Shown piece after piece: positions 41,725 to 50,750 of a stretch of DNA of 64,000 nucleotides. The stretch lies in assembly GCF_012396015.1 (NCBI RefSeq), contig NZ_JAAXOQ010000007.1, positions 114,192 through 178,191 on the forward strand, in the 5' to 3' direction. Both the position numbers and the translations under genes were made by a program. The stretch is from Tsukamurella spumae (GTDB taxonomy: Bacteria; Actinomycetota; Actinomycetes; Mycobacteriales; Mycobacteriaceae). The first letter of the stretch is position 1; each line of letters begins with the position of its first letter. Under the pieces are notes generated by a model. The model was not told the DNA's origin, searched no databases, and saw nothing but the letters and a program-made list of their open reading frames with translations.

Positions 41725-44700
41725 ATGTCGCAGACCGCTCGGGAGCGGACGCAGGGGTACACCGCCGTGTGGATCGCACGGATGATGCTGGTGGCGGCGT
41801 TCGTGTCGCTGCTCATGGCCGTGATCCGCGGCGATCGCGTGCTGCCGCTGGTCTCCGACGCGCTCGGCATCCTCGGCATCCCCTCGCATCCCAGCCTGCT
41901 GCTGGTCGCGGCGTTGACGGTGCTCAGCGGCGCGCTGCGCCGCCGGCTGCGCGCCGCACACACCGTCACCGTGATCCTGATGTCGCTGCAGGTGCTGGTC
42001 AACGCCTCCACGCTGGTGATCATCGCTACCGACCAGGTCGACCCCGACGACGTGCGCCACCTCCCGGCGTTCATGGAGGCGTACGTCTCCATCCGCTACT
42101 CGATGGCCGGCGCGGCGTTGGCGGCGGCGATCAGCCTCGTGGTGCTGGGGCTCGTCATCGCCGCCCGCCCGCGGTTCCCGGCCCGGCTCGCCCACGGCTC
42201 GCGCCGCGCGGCGATCGGGGTCCTCATCGGCGGCTTCGTCGCCGTGTACGTGATCGTGGTGGGCCTCGCGTCGACCTTCCCGGGGCGAGGCGCCTCGCGG
42301 CTGCACGGCACCGTCGAGATCCTGCTGTGGTCGCTGCGCTCGACCTTCGGCGTCGCGGTGCCGCGCCAGATCGACGTGGCGCTCAGCGGCCACTCCGGCC
42401 CGCTGTGGATCTACTCGCTCGCCGGCGTGATGTCGGCGTCGGTGCTGATCCTGGCCCTCATGGCGTTCTGGCGGGCCGGTCGCGGCGACGAGCTGATGAC
42501 CGAGCCGGAGGAGCTCGAGGTCCGGCGCCTGCTGCTCGAGTACGGCGAGGACGACTCGCTCGGCTACTTCGCCACCCGCCGCGACAAGGCGGTGATCGCC
42601 GCGCCCGACCGCAAGGCGGTGGTGACCTGCCGCGCCGTCGGCCCGGTGTCGATGGCCAGCGCCGATCCCATCGGCCAGCGAGACTCCTGGCCCGGGGCGG
42701 TCGACGCGTGGATCGCGGACTGTCGCCGGCACAGCCTGTACCCCGCCGTGCTGGCCGCGAGCGCCGACGGCGCGCAGGTCTACGAGGCGGCGGGCCTGCG
42801 CACGCTGACGATCGGCGACGAGGCGATCATCCACGTCGACCGGTTCACACTCAAGGGCCGCGACATGCGCGCGGTCCGGCAGGCGGTCACGCGCGTGAGC
42901 GGGGCCGGATACACGCTGCAGGTACGGCGCCACGGCGATCTCACCGCCGAGGAGCTCAAGCGCCTCGCCGAGCTCGCCGAGAAGTGGCGCGGCGAGGAGA
43001 CCGAGCGCGGCTTCTCCATGGCGCTCAACCGCATCGGCGATCCCGTGGACGGCCGCTGCGTGCTCGTCTCGGCGCACGACGCGGAGGGGGTGGTCCGCGG
43101 CCTGCTCAGCTTCGTGCCCTGGGGCACCCGCGGACTCTCGCTCGACCTCATGCGCCGCGACCGCGACGCCGAGAACGGCCTCAACGAGTTCATGGTCGCC
43201 AAGCTCATCGAGCAGTGCGGCGAGGTCGGCATCCGCCGGATCTCGTTGAACTTCGCGGTCTTCCGTTCGGTGTTCTCCGAGGCCGACCGCGTCGGCGCCG
43301 GCCCGATCACCCGGCTCGTCGACTCCGTGCTCAGCTTCGCGTCGAAGTTCTACCAGCTCGAGACGCTCTACCGGTCCAACGACAAGTACCGCCCGGAGTG
43401 GGTGCCCCGGATCCTCTGCTACGACCCCGTGCTCACCGCGGTGCGAGCCGGCATCGCGGTCGGCACGGCCGAGGGCTTCCTACCGCAGATCGGGCCGAAG
43501 TTCTTGGCGGGACCGTCGATCCCCGAACAGACGCCCCGCGACCCCGAGTTCGTCGACCGCCTCCTGGCCGACGAGGAACGGCTGCTGCGCCGCAAGGCGC
43601 CGCCCGTGCGCCTGTCGGAGCAGCAGCGCGTCCGCCGCCGCAAGCTCGAGGCCCTCGAGGCCGCGGGCATGCCCGGCTATCCCCCGTCGGTGCCGCGCAC
43701 CTGCACCCTGGCCTCCGCCCGGGAGCAGTGCTCCGTCCTCCCGCCCGACGGTGCGTCGGGCACCGTCGTCTCCGTGACCGGCCGGGTGCGCGCGATGCGC
43801 GATTACGGCGGCGTCACCTTCGTCGATCTGCACGAGGACGGCGCGACGCTGCAGGTCATCGCGGAACGCTCGCGCACCCCCGACGACGCCCGGGCCCTGT
43901 GGCGCACGTCGATCGACATGGGCGACCTGGTGTCGGTCACCGGCGAGCTGGTGCGCTCGCGCACGGGCGAGCCCTCGGCGCTCCTCGCGTCCTGGGCGAT
44001 GGCCGGCAAGTGCCTGTCCCCCGTTCCCAAGCGCTGGGTGCGCCTGGGCGACGAGACGCGGGCCCGCAACCGCGTCCTCGAGCTCATCACCGACGACGGT
44101 GCCGTCGACCTCCTGTACCGGCGCTCCCGGGCCGTCGCCGCGATGCGCGAGGCCTTCGTGGGCCGCGGGTACACCGAGGTCGAGACACCGATGCTGCAGT
44201 CGGTGCACGGCGGCGCCGCCGCGCGGCCCTTCACCACGCACATCAACGCCTACGACATGGACCTCTACCTGCGGATCGCACCCGAGCTGTACCTCAAGCG
44301 GCTGGCCGTGGGCGGCATGGGGCGCGTCTTCGAGATCAACCGGAACTTCCGCAACGAGGGCGCCGACGCCACGCACAACCCCGAGTTCACCGCGCTCGAG
44401 GCGTACGAGGCCTACGGCGACTACACCACCATGCGGACCCTCACGCGCGAGGTGATCCTGTCCGCCGCGGTCGCCGTGAACGGTCGACCGGTGGCCGTGC
44501 GGCCCGACGGTGCCGGGGGGACCCGGGAGATCGACCTCACCGCCGAGTGGCCGGTGGTCACCGTGCACTCCGCGGTCTCGAAGGCGGCGGGGGTGGAGCT
44601 GACCTCGGAGTCGACGCTCGAGGAGGTCGCCGCGGTGTGCGAGCGGTGGCACGTCGCCATTCCCCGCGGTGCGACGGCGGGCAAGCTGGTGATGGAGCTG

Positions 44701-45093
44701 TACGAGGCGCTGGTCGAGAAGCAGACCGAGTTCCCCACGTTCTACTGCGATTTCCCGGTCGAGGTCTCACCGCTGGCGCGGCGGCACCGGTCGGATCCGC
44801 GGCTGACGGAGCAGTGGGACCTGGTCGGCTTCGGCGCCGAGCTGGGGACCGCGTACACCGAGCTGACCGACCCGATCGATCAGCGCGAGCGGCTGACGAA
44901 GCAGTCCATGGCCGCGGCCGCGGGCGACCCGGAGGCGATGGAGCTCGACGAGTCCTTCCTCGACGCGCTGTCCTACGCCATGCCGCCCACCGGCGGCCTC
45001 GGCATCGGCGTGGATCGGATCATCATGCTGCTCGCCGGCGTGAACATCCGCGCCACCCTCGCCTTCCCCTTCGTCAAACCCCAGGACCGCTGA
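41725..45093 (+). CDS. lysX: Bifunctional lysylphosphatidylglycerol synthase/lysyl-tRNA synthetase LysX
   Basis: LysX charges tRNA-Lys and transfers lysine onto phosphatidylglycerol, lowering surface charge and cationic-peptide sensitivity. The 1122-residue protein has six to seven N-terminal membrane helices (residues 15-250), a DUF2156/MprF-like acyltransferase domain (about 260-600, VTCRAVGPVSMASADPIGQ, EETERGFSMALNRIGDP), an OB-fold anticodon domain (VSVTGRVRAMRDYGGVTFVDL) and a class II synthetase core with FEINRNFRNEGADATHNPEFT and GGLGIGVDRIIMLLAG. ATG 41725 is chosen because GGAGGGGG precedes it. It lies on the opposite strand to pnp and rpsO. Confidence 0.93.
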   Translation: MSQTARERTQGYTAVWIARMMLVAAFVSLLMAVIRGDRVLPLVSDALGILGIPSHPSLLLVAALTVLSGALRRRLRAAHTVTVILMSLQVLVNASTLVIIATDQVDPDDVRHLPAFMEAYVSIRYSMAGAALAAAISLVVLGLVIAARPRFPARLAHGSRRAAIGVLIGGFVAVYVIVVGLASTFPGRGASRLHGTVEILLWSLRSTFGVAVPRQIDVALSGHSGPLWIYSLAGVMSASVLILALMAFWRAGRGDELMTEPEELEVRRLLLEYGEDDSLGYFATRRDKAVIAAPDRKAVVTCRAVGPVSMASADPIGQRDSWPGAVDAWIADCRRHSLYPAVLAASADGAQVYEAAGLRTLTIGDEAIIHVDRFTLKGRDMRAVRQAVTRVSGAGYTLQVRRHGDLTAEELKRLAELAEKWRGEETERGFSMALNRIGDPVDGRCVLVSAHDAEGVVRGLLSFVPWGTRGLSLDLMRRDRDAENGLNEFMVAKLIEQCGEVGIRRISLNFAVFRSVFSEADRVGAGPITRLVDSVLSFASKFYQLETLYRSNDKYRPEWVPRILCYDPVLTAVRAGIAVGTAEGFLPQIGPKFLAGPSIPEQTPRDPEFVDRLLADEERLLRRKAPPVRLSEQQRVRRRKLEALEAAGMPGYPPSVPRTCTLASAREQCSVLPPDGASGTVVSVTGRVRAMRDYGGVTFVDLHEDGATLQVIAERSRTPDDARALWRTSIDMGDLVSVTGELVRSRTGEPSALLASWAMAGKCLSPVPKRWVRLGDETRARNRVLELITDDGAVDLLYRRSRAVAAMREAFVGRGYTEVETPMLQSVHGGAAARPFTTHINAYDMDLYLRIAPELYLKRLAVGGMGRVFEINRNFRNEGADATHNPEFTALEAYEAYGDYTTMRTLTREVILSAAVAVNGRPVAVRPDGAGGTREIDLTAEWPVVTVHSAVSKAAGVELTSESTLEEVAAVCERWHVAIPRGATAGKLVMELYEALVEKQTEFPTFYCDFPVEVSPLARRHRSDPRLTEQWDLVGFGAELGTAYTELTDPIDQRERLTKQSMAAAAGDPEAMELDESFLDALSYAMPPTGGLGIGVDRIIMLLAGVNIRATLAFPFVKPQDR

Positions 45094-45161
45094 GCTCCTC
45101 GGAGACCTCGTCGTGCGACCCGCCCGATATCGTGAGACATTCGAACGATGACGGGGTATAC

Positions 45162-45180
45162 GCGGGGCGCATAACCCCGC
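45162..45180 (+). terminator. Hairpin downstream of lysX
   Basis: GCGGGG and CCCCGC form a 6-bp stem inside a wider imperfect repeat (ATGACGGGGT with ACCCCGCATCAT), 69 bases after the lysX stop. It is a plausible lysX terminator. Confidence 0.4.
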
Positions 45181-45296
45181 ATCATCGTCGCAGTTCAGAG
45201 GGGTATGCGCCGCACGCATCGCTCGCGGAGGCGACACACCCCGCACCCGCGAGTCCCGCCGGCGGGCGGCGCACCGTCGAACCCCGACGAACGCGA

Positions 45297-45330
45297 GCGG
45301 CCCGCCCCCGGAAGTCCGGGAGCGGGCCGC
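45297..45330 (-). terminator. Terminator of rpsO
   Basis: A 15-bp stem with one mismatch (GCGGCCCGCTCCCGG paired with CCGGGGGCGGGCCGC on the minus strand), loop ACTT, 13 bases after the rpsO stop. The rest of the 249-bp gap between lysX and rpsO holds no gene. Confidence 0.7.
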
Positions 45331-45342
45331 TGGCGAAAGCTC

Positions 45343-45612
45343 TTAGCGACGCAGGCCGAGGCGCTCGATGAGCGAACGGTAGCGGTTGATGTCGACCGAG
45401 GCGACGTACTTCAGCAGACGACGCCGGCGGCCGACCAGCAGCAGCAGGCCGCGGCGGCTGTGGTGATCGTGCTTGTGCTGCTTGAGGTGCTCGGTGAGGT
45501 CGGTGATGCGCTTGGTGAGCATCGCGACCTGCGCCTCGGGCGAACCCGTGTCGGTCTCGTGGAGGCCGTACTCGGCGAGGATGGACTTCTTCTGCTCGGT
45601 GGTGAGCGACAT
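45343..45612 (-). CDS. rpsO: 30S ribosomal protein S15
   Basis: An 89-residue S15 that binds 16S rRNA early in 30S assembly: [62 protein letters not shown], and [21 protein letters not shown]. Length and all landmark residues are standard. It follows ribF by 88 bp on the same strand. Confidence 0.98.
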   Translation of the reverse strand: MSLTTEQKKSILAEYGLHETDTGSPEAQVAMLTKRITDLTEHLKQHKHDHHSRRGLLLLVGRRRRLLKYVASVDINRYRSLIERLGLRR

Positions 45613-45700
45613 GGATAGGCTCCTTCTCAGTATCGCGAGGTCATGAATCCGTGCCGCCGCCGCGAACCGCAGCAGGCACGAGAGGCCACATTACCAGGAG

Positions 45701-46663
45701 TCAGGCGATTCCCAGAATCGCGCGGGTCTTGTCGACGTCGCCGTCCATGGCCTTGAGCAGGTCCTCGATCGAGTCGAACCGCTCCATCCCGCGCACCCGG
45801 TCGACGAAGTCCACGGCCACGTGCTGGCCGTACAGATCGGCGGAGGTGTCGAGCACGAAGGCCTCGACGGTGCGCGTGCGGCCCGAGAAGGTGGGGTTGC
45901 TGCCCACCGAGACCGCGGCCGGGTACCGCTCCCCCGGCGTCACCTGCCCGACGACCGGACCGGGACCGAGGACGGTGAACCACGCGGCGTACACGCCGTC
46001 GGCGGGGATCGCGGCGAACATCGGCGGCGCGACGTTCGCCGTCGGGAAGCCCAGCTCACGACCGCGGCCGTCGCCGCGCACGACGACGCCCTCGACCCGG
46101 TGGGGCCGGCCGAGCGCCTCCGCGGCCGCGCTCACATCGCCCGCGTCCACGCACGAGCGGATGTAGGTCGACGAGTACGTGACCGCGTGCTCGGTGAGCA
46201 GCGGCACCGAGTCCACGGAGAAGCCGAACTTCTGGCCGAGCTGCGCGAGCATCTCGACATTGCCGAGGGCGCGGTAGCCGAAGGTGAAGTTGTCGCCCAC
46301 GACGACGGCGGCGGCGTGCAGCCGCTCCACCAGCACGGAGTGCACGAAATCCTCGGCCGGCTGGGCCATCACGGTCGCGGTGAAGGGCATCACGCAGAAG
46401 ACGTCGATGCCCAGTTCCTCGGCCAGCTCGGCGCGCCGGGTCAGCGTCGTGAGCTGCGGAGGATGCGAACCGGGGCGCACCACCTCGGCGGGATGCGGAT
46501 CGAAGGTCATCAGGACTGCGGGGAGCCCGCGTTCATGGGCCTCCGCGGTCGCGCGTGCGATCAATTGGGCGTGTCCACGGTGTACACCGTCGAACACGCC
46601 GATCGTCACCACACAGCGTCCCCAGTCCGCGGGAACGTCATCGAGCCCTCGCCAGCGAAGCAC
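45701..46663 (-). CDS. ribF: Bifunctional riboflavin kinase/FAD synthetase
   Basis: Makes FMN and FAD from riboflavin. The 320-residue protein has the adenylyltransferase domain (VVTIGVFDGVHRGHAQLI with the HxGH-like motif, MTFDPHP, VVVGDNFTFGYRALGN, YSSTYIR) and the riboflavin-kinase domain (GRPHRVEGVVVRGDGRGRELGFPTANV; the second segment has GVYAAWFTV and SVGSNPTF). Length is typical. It is divergent from the metal-dependent regulator and located as in mycobacteria. Confidence 0.95.
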   Translation of the reverse strand: MLRWRGLDDVPADWGRCVVTIGVFDGVHRGHAQLIARATAEAHERGLPAVLMTFDPHPAEVVRPGSHPPQLTTLTRRAELAEELGIDVFCVMPFTATVMAQPAEDFVHSVLVERLHAAAVVVGDNFTFGYRALGNVEMLAQLGQKFGFSVDSVPLLTEHAVTYSSTYIRSCVDAGDVSAAAEALGRPHRVEGVVVRGDGRGRELGFPTANVAPPMFAAIPADGVYAAWFTVLGPGPVVGQVTPGERYPAAVSVGSNPTFSGRTRTVEAFVLDTSADLYGQHVAVDFVDRVRGMERFDSIEDLLKAMDGDVDKTRAILGIA

Positions 46664-46697
46664 GCACTCACCCTATCGGACGGCCTATGGTGGGTGC

Positions 46698-47396
46698 GTG
46701 AGTAAGCCTCCCCTGCCCGATTCGCCGCGCCCCGTGAGCGAGCTGTCCGCGGTCACGCAGGACTACCTCAAGCAGATCTGGACCGCGCAGGAGTGGTCCG
46801 ATGTGAAGGTCACCACGAAGTCGCTCGCCGATGCGCTCGGCGTCTCCGCGTCCACCGCCTCCGAGGCCATCCGCAAGCTCGCCGACCAGGGCCTGGTCGA
46901 CCACGAGAAGTACGGCGCGGTCACGCTCACCGACGACGGGCGCGCCGCCGCCACCGCGATGGTGCGCCGCCACCGGCTCCTGGAGACCTTCCTCGTCTCC
47001 GAGCTCGGCTACGGCTGGGACGAGGTGCACGACGAGGCGGAGGTCCTCGAGCACGCGGTCTCCGAACGCTTCCTGGCCCGCCTCGACGAGCGGCTCGGCT
47101 TCCCCGACCGCGATCCGCACGGCGATCCGATCCCCCAGCCCGACGGCACCGTCCCCGCTCCGGACGCGTGCCTGCTCTCCGAGCTCGAGGCCGGACAGTC
47201 CGGCACCGTCGCCCGGATCTCCGACTCCGACCCCGAGATGCTGCGCTACTTCCAGGAGGTCGGCATCGCACCCGACGCCCGGATCGAGGTCGTGGAGCTG
47301 CGCCGGTTCCTCGGGACCGTCGCCGTCACCGTCGACGACGGTGCGCCGCTCGACCTGGGTGACGTGGCCGCGCAGGCGATCTGGGTCAGGAGCTGA
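46698..47396 (+). CDS. DtxR/MntR-family metal-dependent regulator (SirR-like)
   Basis: A 232-residue repressor with the three-domain DtxR layout: HTH VTQDYLKQIWTAQEWSDVKVTTKSLADALGVSASTASEAIRKLADQGLV; a dimerisation/metal domain with RRHRLLETFLVSELGYGWDEVHDEAEVLEHAVSERF, whose His/Glu ligands suit Mn or Fe; and a C-terminal SH3-like/FeoA domain (LEAGQSGTVARISDSDPEMLRYFQEVGI). The GTG start at 46698 is the only well-placed one. Synteny with Rv2788 (SirR) next to ribF supports the call. Whether it senses Mn or Fe is not decided. Confidence 0.88.
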   Translation: MSKPPLPDSPRPVSELSAVTQDYLKQIWTAQEWSDVKVTTKSLADALGVSASTASEAIRKLADQGLVDHEKYGAVTLTDDGRAAATAMVRRHRLLETFLVSELGYGWDEVHDEAEVLEHAVSERFLARLDERLGFPDRDPHGDPIPQPDGTVPAPDACLLSELEAGQSGTVARISDSDPEMLRYFQEVGIAPDARIEVVELRRFLGTVAVTVDDGAPLDLGDVAAQAIWVRS

Positions 47397-47424
47397 CGGG
47401 CCCGGATCCCGTCGACCAGGGCCC

Positions 47425-48510
47425 TCATCGCACCGCTGCGCTGTTCGCGCCGCGCCAGCGCAACGGCGCCTCCTCGTACTCCTCGGCGATGTGCGCCGCC
47501 ATCCCGACGGTGCGCCCGTACTGGAACAGCACCTCCGTCGCGCGGGCGGGTAACCCCAGCTCGTGCGCGACCGCGGCGCCGGCGAGGTCGATGTTCACCG
47601 CCCGCCCGACCCGGTCGGCGAGCGCCGACACCGCTTGCAGCGCAGGCGCATCCGGACGGTCGGCGCGCAGGAGGCCCAGCACGACGGAGGCCCGCGGATC
47701 CTCGCCCGTGTACACGATGTGCCCGAAGCCCGCGAGGTACCCGCCCGAGGACGCGTCGGCGATCGCGCGATCGAGACCGACCCCGTCGAGCACGCGGCCC
47801 AGCAGCTCGTACGCGGCCGCGGGAGCACCGCCGTGCAGCGGCCCGGTGAGGGCGCCGTACCCGGCGAGCAGCGCGTCGTAAAGCCCGGCCCGCGCCGACG
47901 CCGCGACGCGCGCGGCGGTGGTCGACGCGGCGAGCCCGTTGTCGATGAGGCACGTCGCCTGGGCCTGCACCCACGGGTGCTCGAGCCGCACCTCGGGCAC
48001 CAGCTCGGCGAGGACCGGGAGTAGCCCCAGCGCTCGCTCCCCGATGTGGGATCGGTCCGCGCGCAGCGGATCCTGCGCCGCGAGCAGCGCCATCGCGAGC
48101 GGGATCCGGCGCTCGAGCGCCACGCCGCGCGCCGGGGCGAGGTCGACCCGGGGCGGGGGCACGGCACCGTCGACCTCGAGGGCGAAGCGCGCCGCGGCGG
48201 CGAAGTCCATCTCGGCGCACAGGTCCGCGATCGACCGGCCGCGCACGAACAGCGAGTCGCCGCGGAGCACCGAGACGCGGGTGGTGACCGCCCGGAACCG
48301 GAGGAGACGGTCGGCCTCGCGCCGGCCGTCGTGTTTGGCGGCCGCCAAGGAGTCCACCTGGGTGCGGTCGAACAGCGACTCGGCACGCCCCGGCATGCGC
48401 CGCGAATGCAGCACTCCCCGACTGACGTACGAGTAGAGCGTCCCGCGTTTGACGCCGAGCCGTTCCGCCGCCTCGGAGGTCGTGATCCATCTGTCCACGA
48501 CTTGATTCAA
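47425..48510 (-). CDS. Citrate-synthase-fold protein with N-terminal DNA-binding domain
   Basis: A 361-residue fusion: residues 5-60, DRWITTSEAAERLGVKRGTLYSYVSRGVLHS, form a MerR-type helix-turn-helix, followed by a citrate synthase domain. That domain keeps TGPLHGGAPAAAYELL and GFGHIVYTGEDPRA (both catalytic His) and NIDLAGA (Asp), but its C-terminus diverges (EEYEEAPLRWRGANSAAVR in place of the usual RP..Y.G end). The TTG at 48510 is taken as start; a GTG 12 bases in is possible. It is divergent from a second citrate synthase with only 42 bp between, so it may regulate it as well as, or instead of, catalysing. Confidence 0.82.
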   Translation of the reverse strand: MNQVVDRWITTSEAAERLGVKRGTLYSYVSRGVLHSRRMPGRAESLFDRTQVDSLAAAKHDGRREADRLLRFRAVTTRVSVLRGDSLFVRGRSIADLCAEMDFAAAARFALEVDGAVPPPRVDLAPARGVALERRIPLAMALLAAQDPLRADRSHIGERALGLLPVLAELVPEVRLEHPWVQAQATCLIDNGLAASTTAARVAASARAGLYDALLAGYGALTGPLHGGAPAAAYELLGRVLDGVGLDRAIADASSGGYLAGFGHIVYTGEDPRASVVLGLLRADRPDAPALQAVSALADRVGRAVNIDLAGAAVAHELGLPARATEVLFQYGRTVGMAAHIAEEYEEAPLRWRGANSAAVR

Positions 48511-48536
48511 TCAACATTGCGGACATTGATCAACAT
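48510..48536. promoter_or_regulatory. Direct repeat in the divergent citrate-synthase promoter
   Basis: ATCAACAT occurs at 48510-48517 and 48529-48536 (19-bp period) in the 42-bp gap, with an ATTGATCAA near-palindrome between. It is a natural operator candidate for the HTH-citrate-synthase protein encoded next door. Confidence 0.45.
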
Positions 48537-48552
48537 CGCTCACACTCGGGTC

Positions 48553-49665
48553 ATGACCACACCGCTCGTCGCCCCGGAGGGGCTCAAGAACGTCATCGTG
48601 ACCGATACCGAACTCGGCGATGTCCGAGGTGAGGAGGGCTACTACCACTACCGCGGCCACGACGCCGCGCGCCTGGCCGCCACCGTGAGCTTCGAGGACG
48701 CCTGGCACCTCGTGCTGTTCGGTTCGCTCCCCGGGGCCGACGATGCCGCGGCCTTCCGTGCGCGGGTGGGCGCGCTCCGCGCCCTCGACGGGCGGACCGT
48801 CGACCTGCTGCGGGCGACGGTCCGGCCCGGGACCGAGCCGATGCACGCGCTGCGCGTGGCGCTCGCCGCGCTGGGCGTCGGCGACCGTCCGCTGATGGAC
48901 CTGTCCGAGGAGGAGCGGACCGCGGCGGCGCTGCGGTCCGCGGCGGTGACCCCGACCATCCTGGCGACGGCGCACCGTCTGGCCCGGGGCGAGGCGCCCA
49001 TCGAGGCCGACCCGGACGCCGGTCACGCCGCCGACTACCTCCGAATGGCCACGGGCGACACCGATCCCGACGACGCCGCGGCGCTGCAGATCTATCTGGT
49101 CGCGACCATCGACCACGGCTTCAACGCCTCGACCTTCGCGGGCCGGGTGATCGCCTCCACCGGGTCCGACATGGCCTCGTGCCTGCTCGGAGCCCTGGGC
49201 GCCTTCCTCGGGCCGCTGCACGGCGGCGCGCCCAGTCGGGCGCTGGCCGCCCTCGCGGAGATCGGCGACCCGGCGAACACCCGGGAGTGGGTGCGCGGCA
49301 AGATCTCCCGCGACGAGAAGATCATGGGCTTCGGGCACGCGGTGTACCGCACCCACGACCCGCGGTCGGAGCTGCTCAAGGGTGTTGCGCGGCGGTACGA
49401 CTCGCCGCTGGTCCGGCAGGCGCTCGCGGTGGAATCAGAGATCGAGGCGGCGATCAACGAGCTCAAACCGGGCCGGCGGCTGTACGCGAACGTCGAGTAC
49501 TACGCGGGCGTGCTGATGAGCGAGGTGGGACTGCCCCCGTCGATGTTCACGCCCACTTTCGGCGTGGCCCGCGTCGTCGGCTGGTCGGCGAACGTCCTCG
49601 AGCAGGTCCGCCAGGGCAAGATCATCCGACCGTCGGCGCGCTACGTCGGAGATCTTTTGCAGTAG
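48553..49665 (+). CDS. Citrate/2-methylcitrate synthase family enzyme
   Basis: A 370-residue enzyme condensing oxaloacetate with an acyl-CoA. It has a short N-terminal EGLKNVIVTDTELGDVRGEEGYYHYRG, GPLHGGAPSRALAAL and GFGHAVYRTHDPRSELL with the two catalytic His, and YANVEYYAGVLMSEVGLPPSMFTP, where the usual catalytic Asp is Glu, as I recall in other actinobacterial CitA-like enzymes. It ends in the standard QGKIIRPSARYVG. It is divergent from the HTH-fused homologue and followed 10 bases later by a GNAT gene. Confidence 0.88.
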   Translation: MTTPLVAPEGLKNVIVTDTELGDVRGEEGYYHYRGHDAARLAATVSFEDAWHLVLFGSLPGADDAAAFRARVGALRALDGRTVDLLRATVRPGTEPMHALRVALAALGVGDRPLMDLSEEERTAAALRSAAVTPTILATAHRLARGEAPIEADPDAGHAADYLRMATGDTDPDDAAALQIYLVATIDHGFNASTFAGRVIASTGSDMASCLLGALGAFLGPLHGGAPSRALAALAEIGDPANTREWVRGKISRDEKIMGFGHAVYRTHDPRSELLKGVARRYDSPLVRQALAVESEIEAAINELKPGRRLYANVEYYAGVLMSEVGLPPSMFTPTFGVARVVGWSANVLEQVRQGKIIRPSARYVGDLLQ

Positions 49666-49675
49666 CATCGGATCG

Positions 49676-50743
49676 GTGACCACACCGTCGAACGCCGGCC
49701 GCTACCGCATCGGGGAGCACGTCGTGCAGCTGCGCGCACCACGGCTCGCCGACGCCGAATCGTGGCGCCGCACCAACCTCGAGCACGAGAGCCGGCTGCG
49801 GCCCGCGTTCGGCAGCCCCGACACCGATTGGGACGCGGAGCACTCCCTCGCCGCCTGGGCCGAGACCTGGTGGGCGGCGACCCACGACCCCGACGTGCGG
49901 ATCGCGCGCGTGCTCACGGTCGAGGACGGCGCGGAGGAACGAGTGGTCGGCTACCAGGTGTGGGCGGGCCGGGATCCGCGCACCGGCCACGCCGAGGCCT
50001 CCACGTGGATCGCGGGCCTGCCGCGATCGTTGAAGGTGGCCATGTTCTTCACCGCCGCCTGTCTCCTCGACGCCTTCACCGCCCATCCCGACCTGCCCTT
50101 CGCCGTCGGGCCGATGGCCGTGCACAATCGGCCGCCGATCGCCCTCGCCGAGTCGGTCGGCTTCACCTACCAGCAGACGCTCCGCGGACTGCGCGAGTAC
50201 GAGGGCCGGCCGGCCGACCACTCGATCCACGTCCGCCACAACACCGAGGAGGCGCGGGCGGAACTGGCCGCGGTCATCGCCTCGATCGGCGCCGAACCGC
50301 TGCCGCCGCGGCCCGCGGCCCGCCCGTCCACCGGCGCGGCCCTCGGGCTGGCCCGGCTCGGGGTCCGCCGGGTGCGCGCCCGGGTGCGTGCCGCGCGCGC
50401 CACCCCGACGGCGGACACCGCCGTCGACACCGTGACCGTCGCCGGCCGGCCCATCGGGTCCATCGGCGTGCACGTCGACGGCGGCAGCTCGACGACCGAG
50501 ATCATCGAGCGCCTGCACCGCGATGCGGACCCCGACGCCGCGACCGCAGCCGTCGTCGCCGCGTGCCGGGCCGCCGCGGACGCTCAGCAGACCCGGCGGC
50601 TCACGATCGCGCTGGCCGACCGCCACGCGGGCGCCGTCGCCGATCTGACCGCGCTGGGCTTCGTGTCCGAGGGCACGGCCCTGCCGACGCTCGGCGACGA
50701 GTCCACGCCCCGCGAGAGCTGGACCCGCCTCCTGGCGTGGTGA
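49676..50743 (+). CDS. GNAT-fold acetyltransferase with second GNAT-like half
   Basis: A 355-residue protein. The N-terminal 180 residues follow the RimJ-type GNAT pattern (VQLRAPRLADAESWRRTNLEHESRL, GYQVWAGRDPRTGHAEASTWI, HNRPPIALAESVGFTYQQTLRGLREYEGR). A basic Ala/Arg linker follows, then a second segment ending ADLTALGFVSEGTALPTLG, which resembles the last part of another GNAT domain. Family members acetylate protein N-termini or small amines; the substrate is unknown. The start is GTG 49676, ten bases after the citrate synthase stop. Confidence 0.75.
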   Translation: MTTPSNAGRYRIGEHVVQLRAPRLADAESWRRTNLEHESRLRPAFGSPDTDWDAEHSLAAWAETWWAATHDPDVRIARVLTVEDGAEERVVGYQVWAGRDPRTGHAEASTWIAGLPRSLKVAMFFTAACLLDAFTAHPDLPFAVGPMAVHNRPPIALAESVGFTYQQTLRGLREYEGRPADHSIHVRHNTEEARAELAAVIASIGAEPLPPRPAARPSTGAALGLARLGVRRVRARVRAARATPTADTAVDTVTVAGRPIGSIGVHVDGGSSTTEIIERLHRDADPDAATAAVVAACRAAADAQQTRRLTIALADRHAGAVADLTALGFVSEGTALPTLGDESTPRESWTRLLAW

Positions 50744-50750
50744 GCGCCGC

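Noticed and set aside
45094..45342. Small gene between lysX and rpsO
   Set aside because: Only hairpins are found; no frame has both a start signal and a protein-like sequence.
40653..45371. 1572-codon open frame on the plus strand overlapping lysX
   Set aside because: It spans pnp antisense and lysX in the wrong frame, with no protein-like composition.
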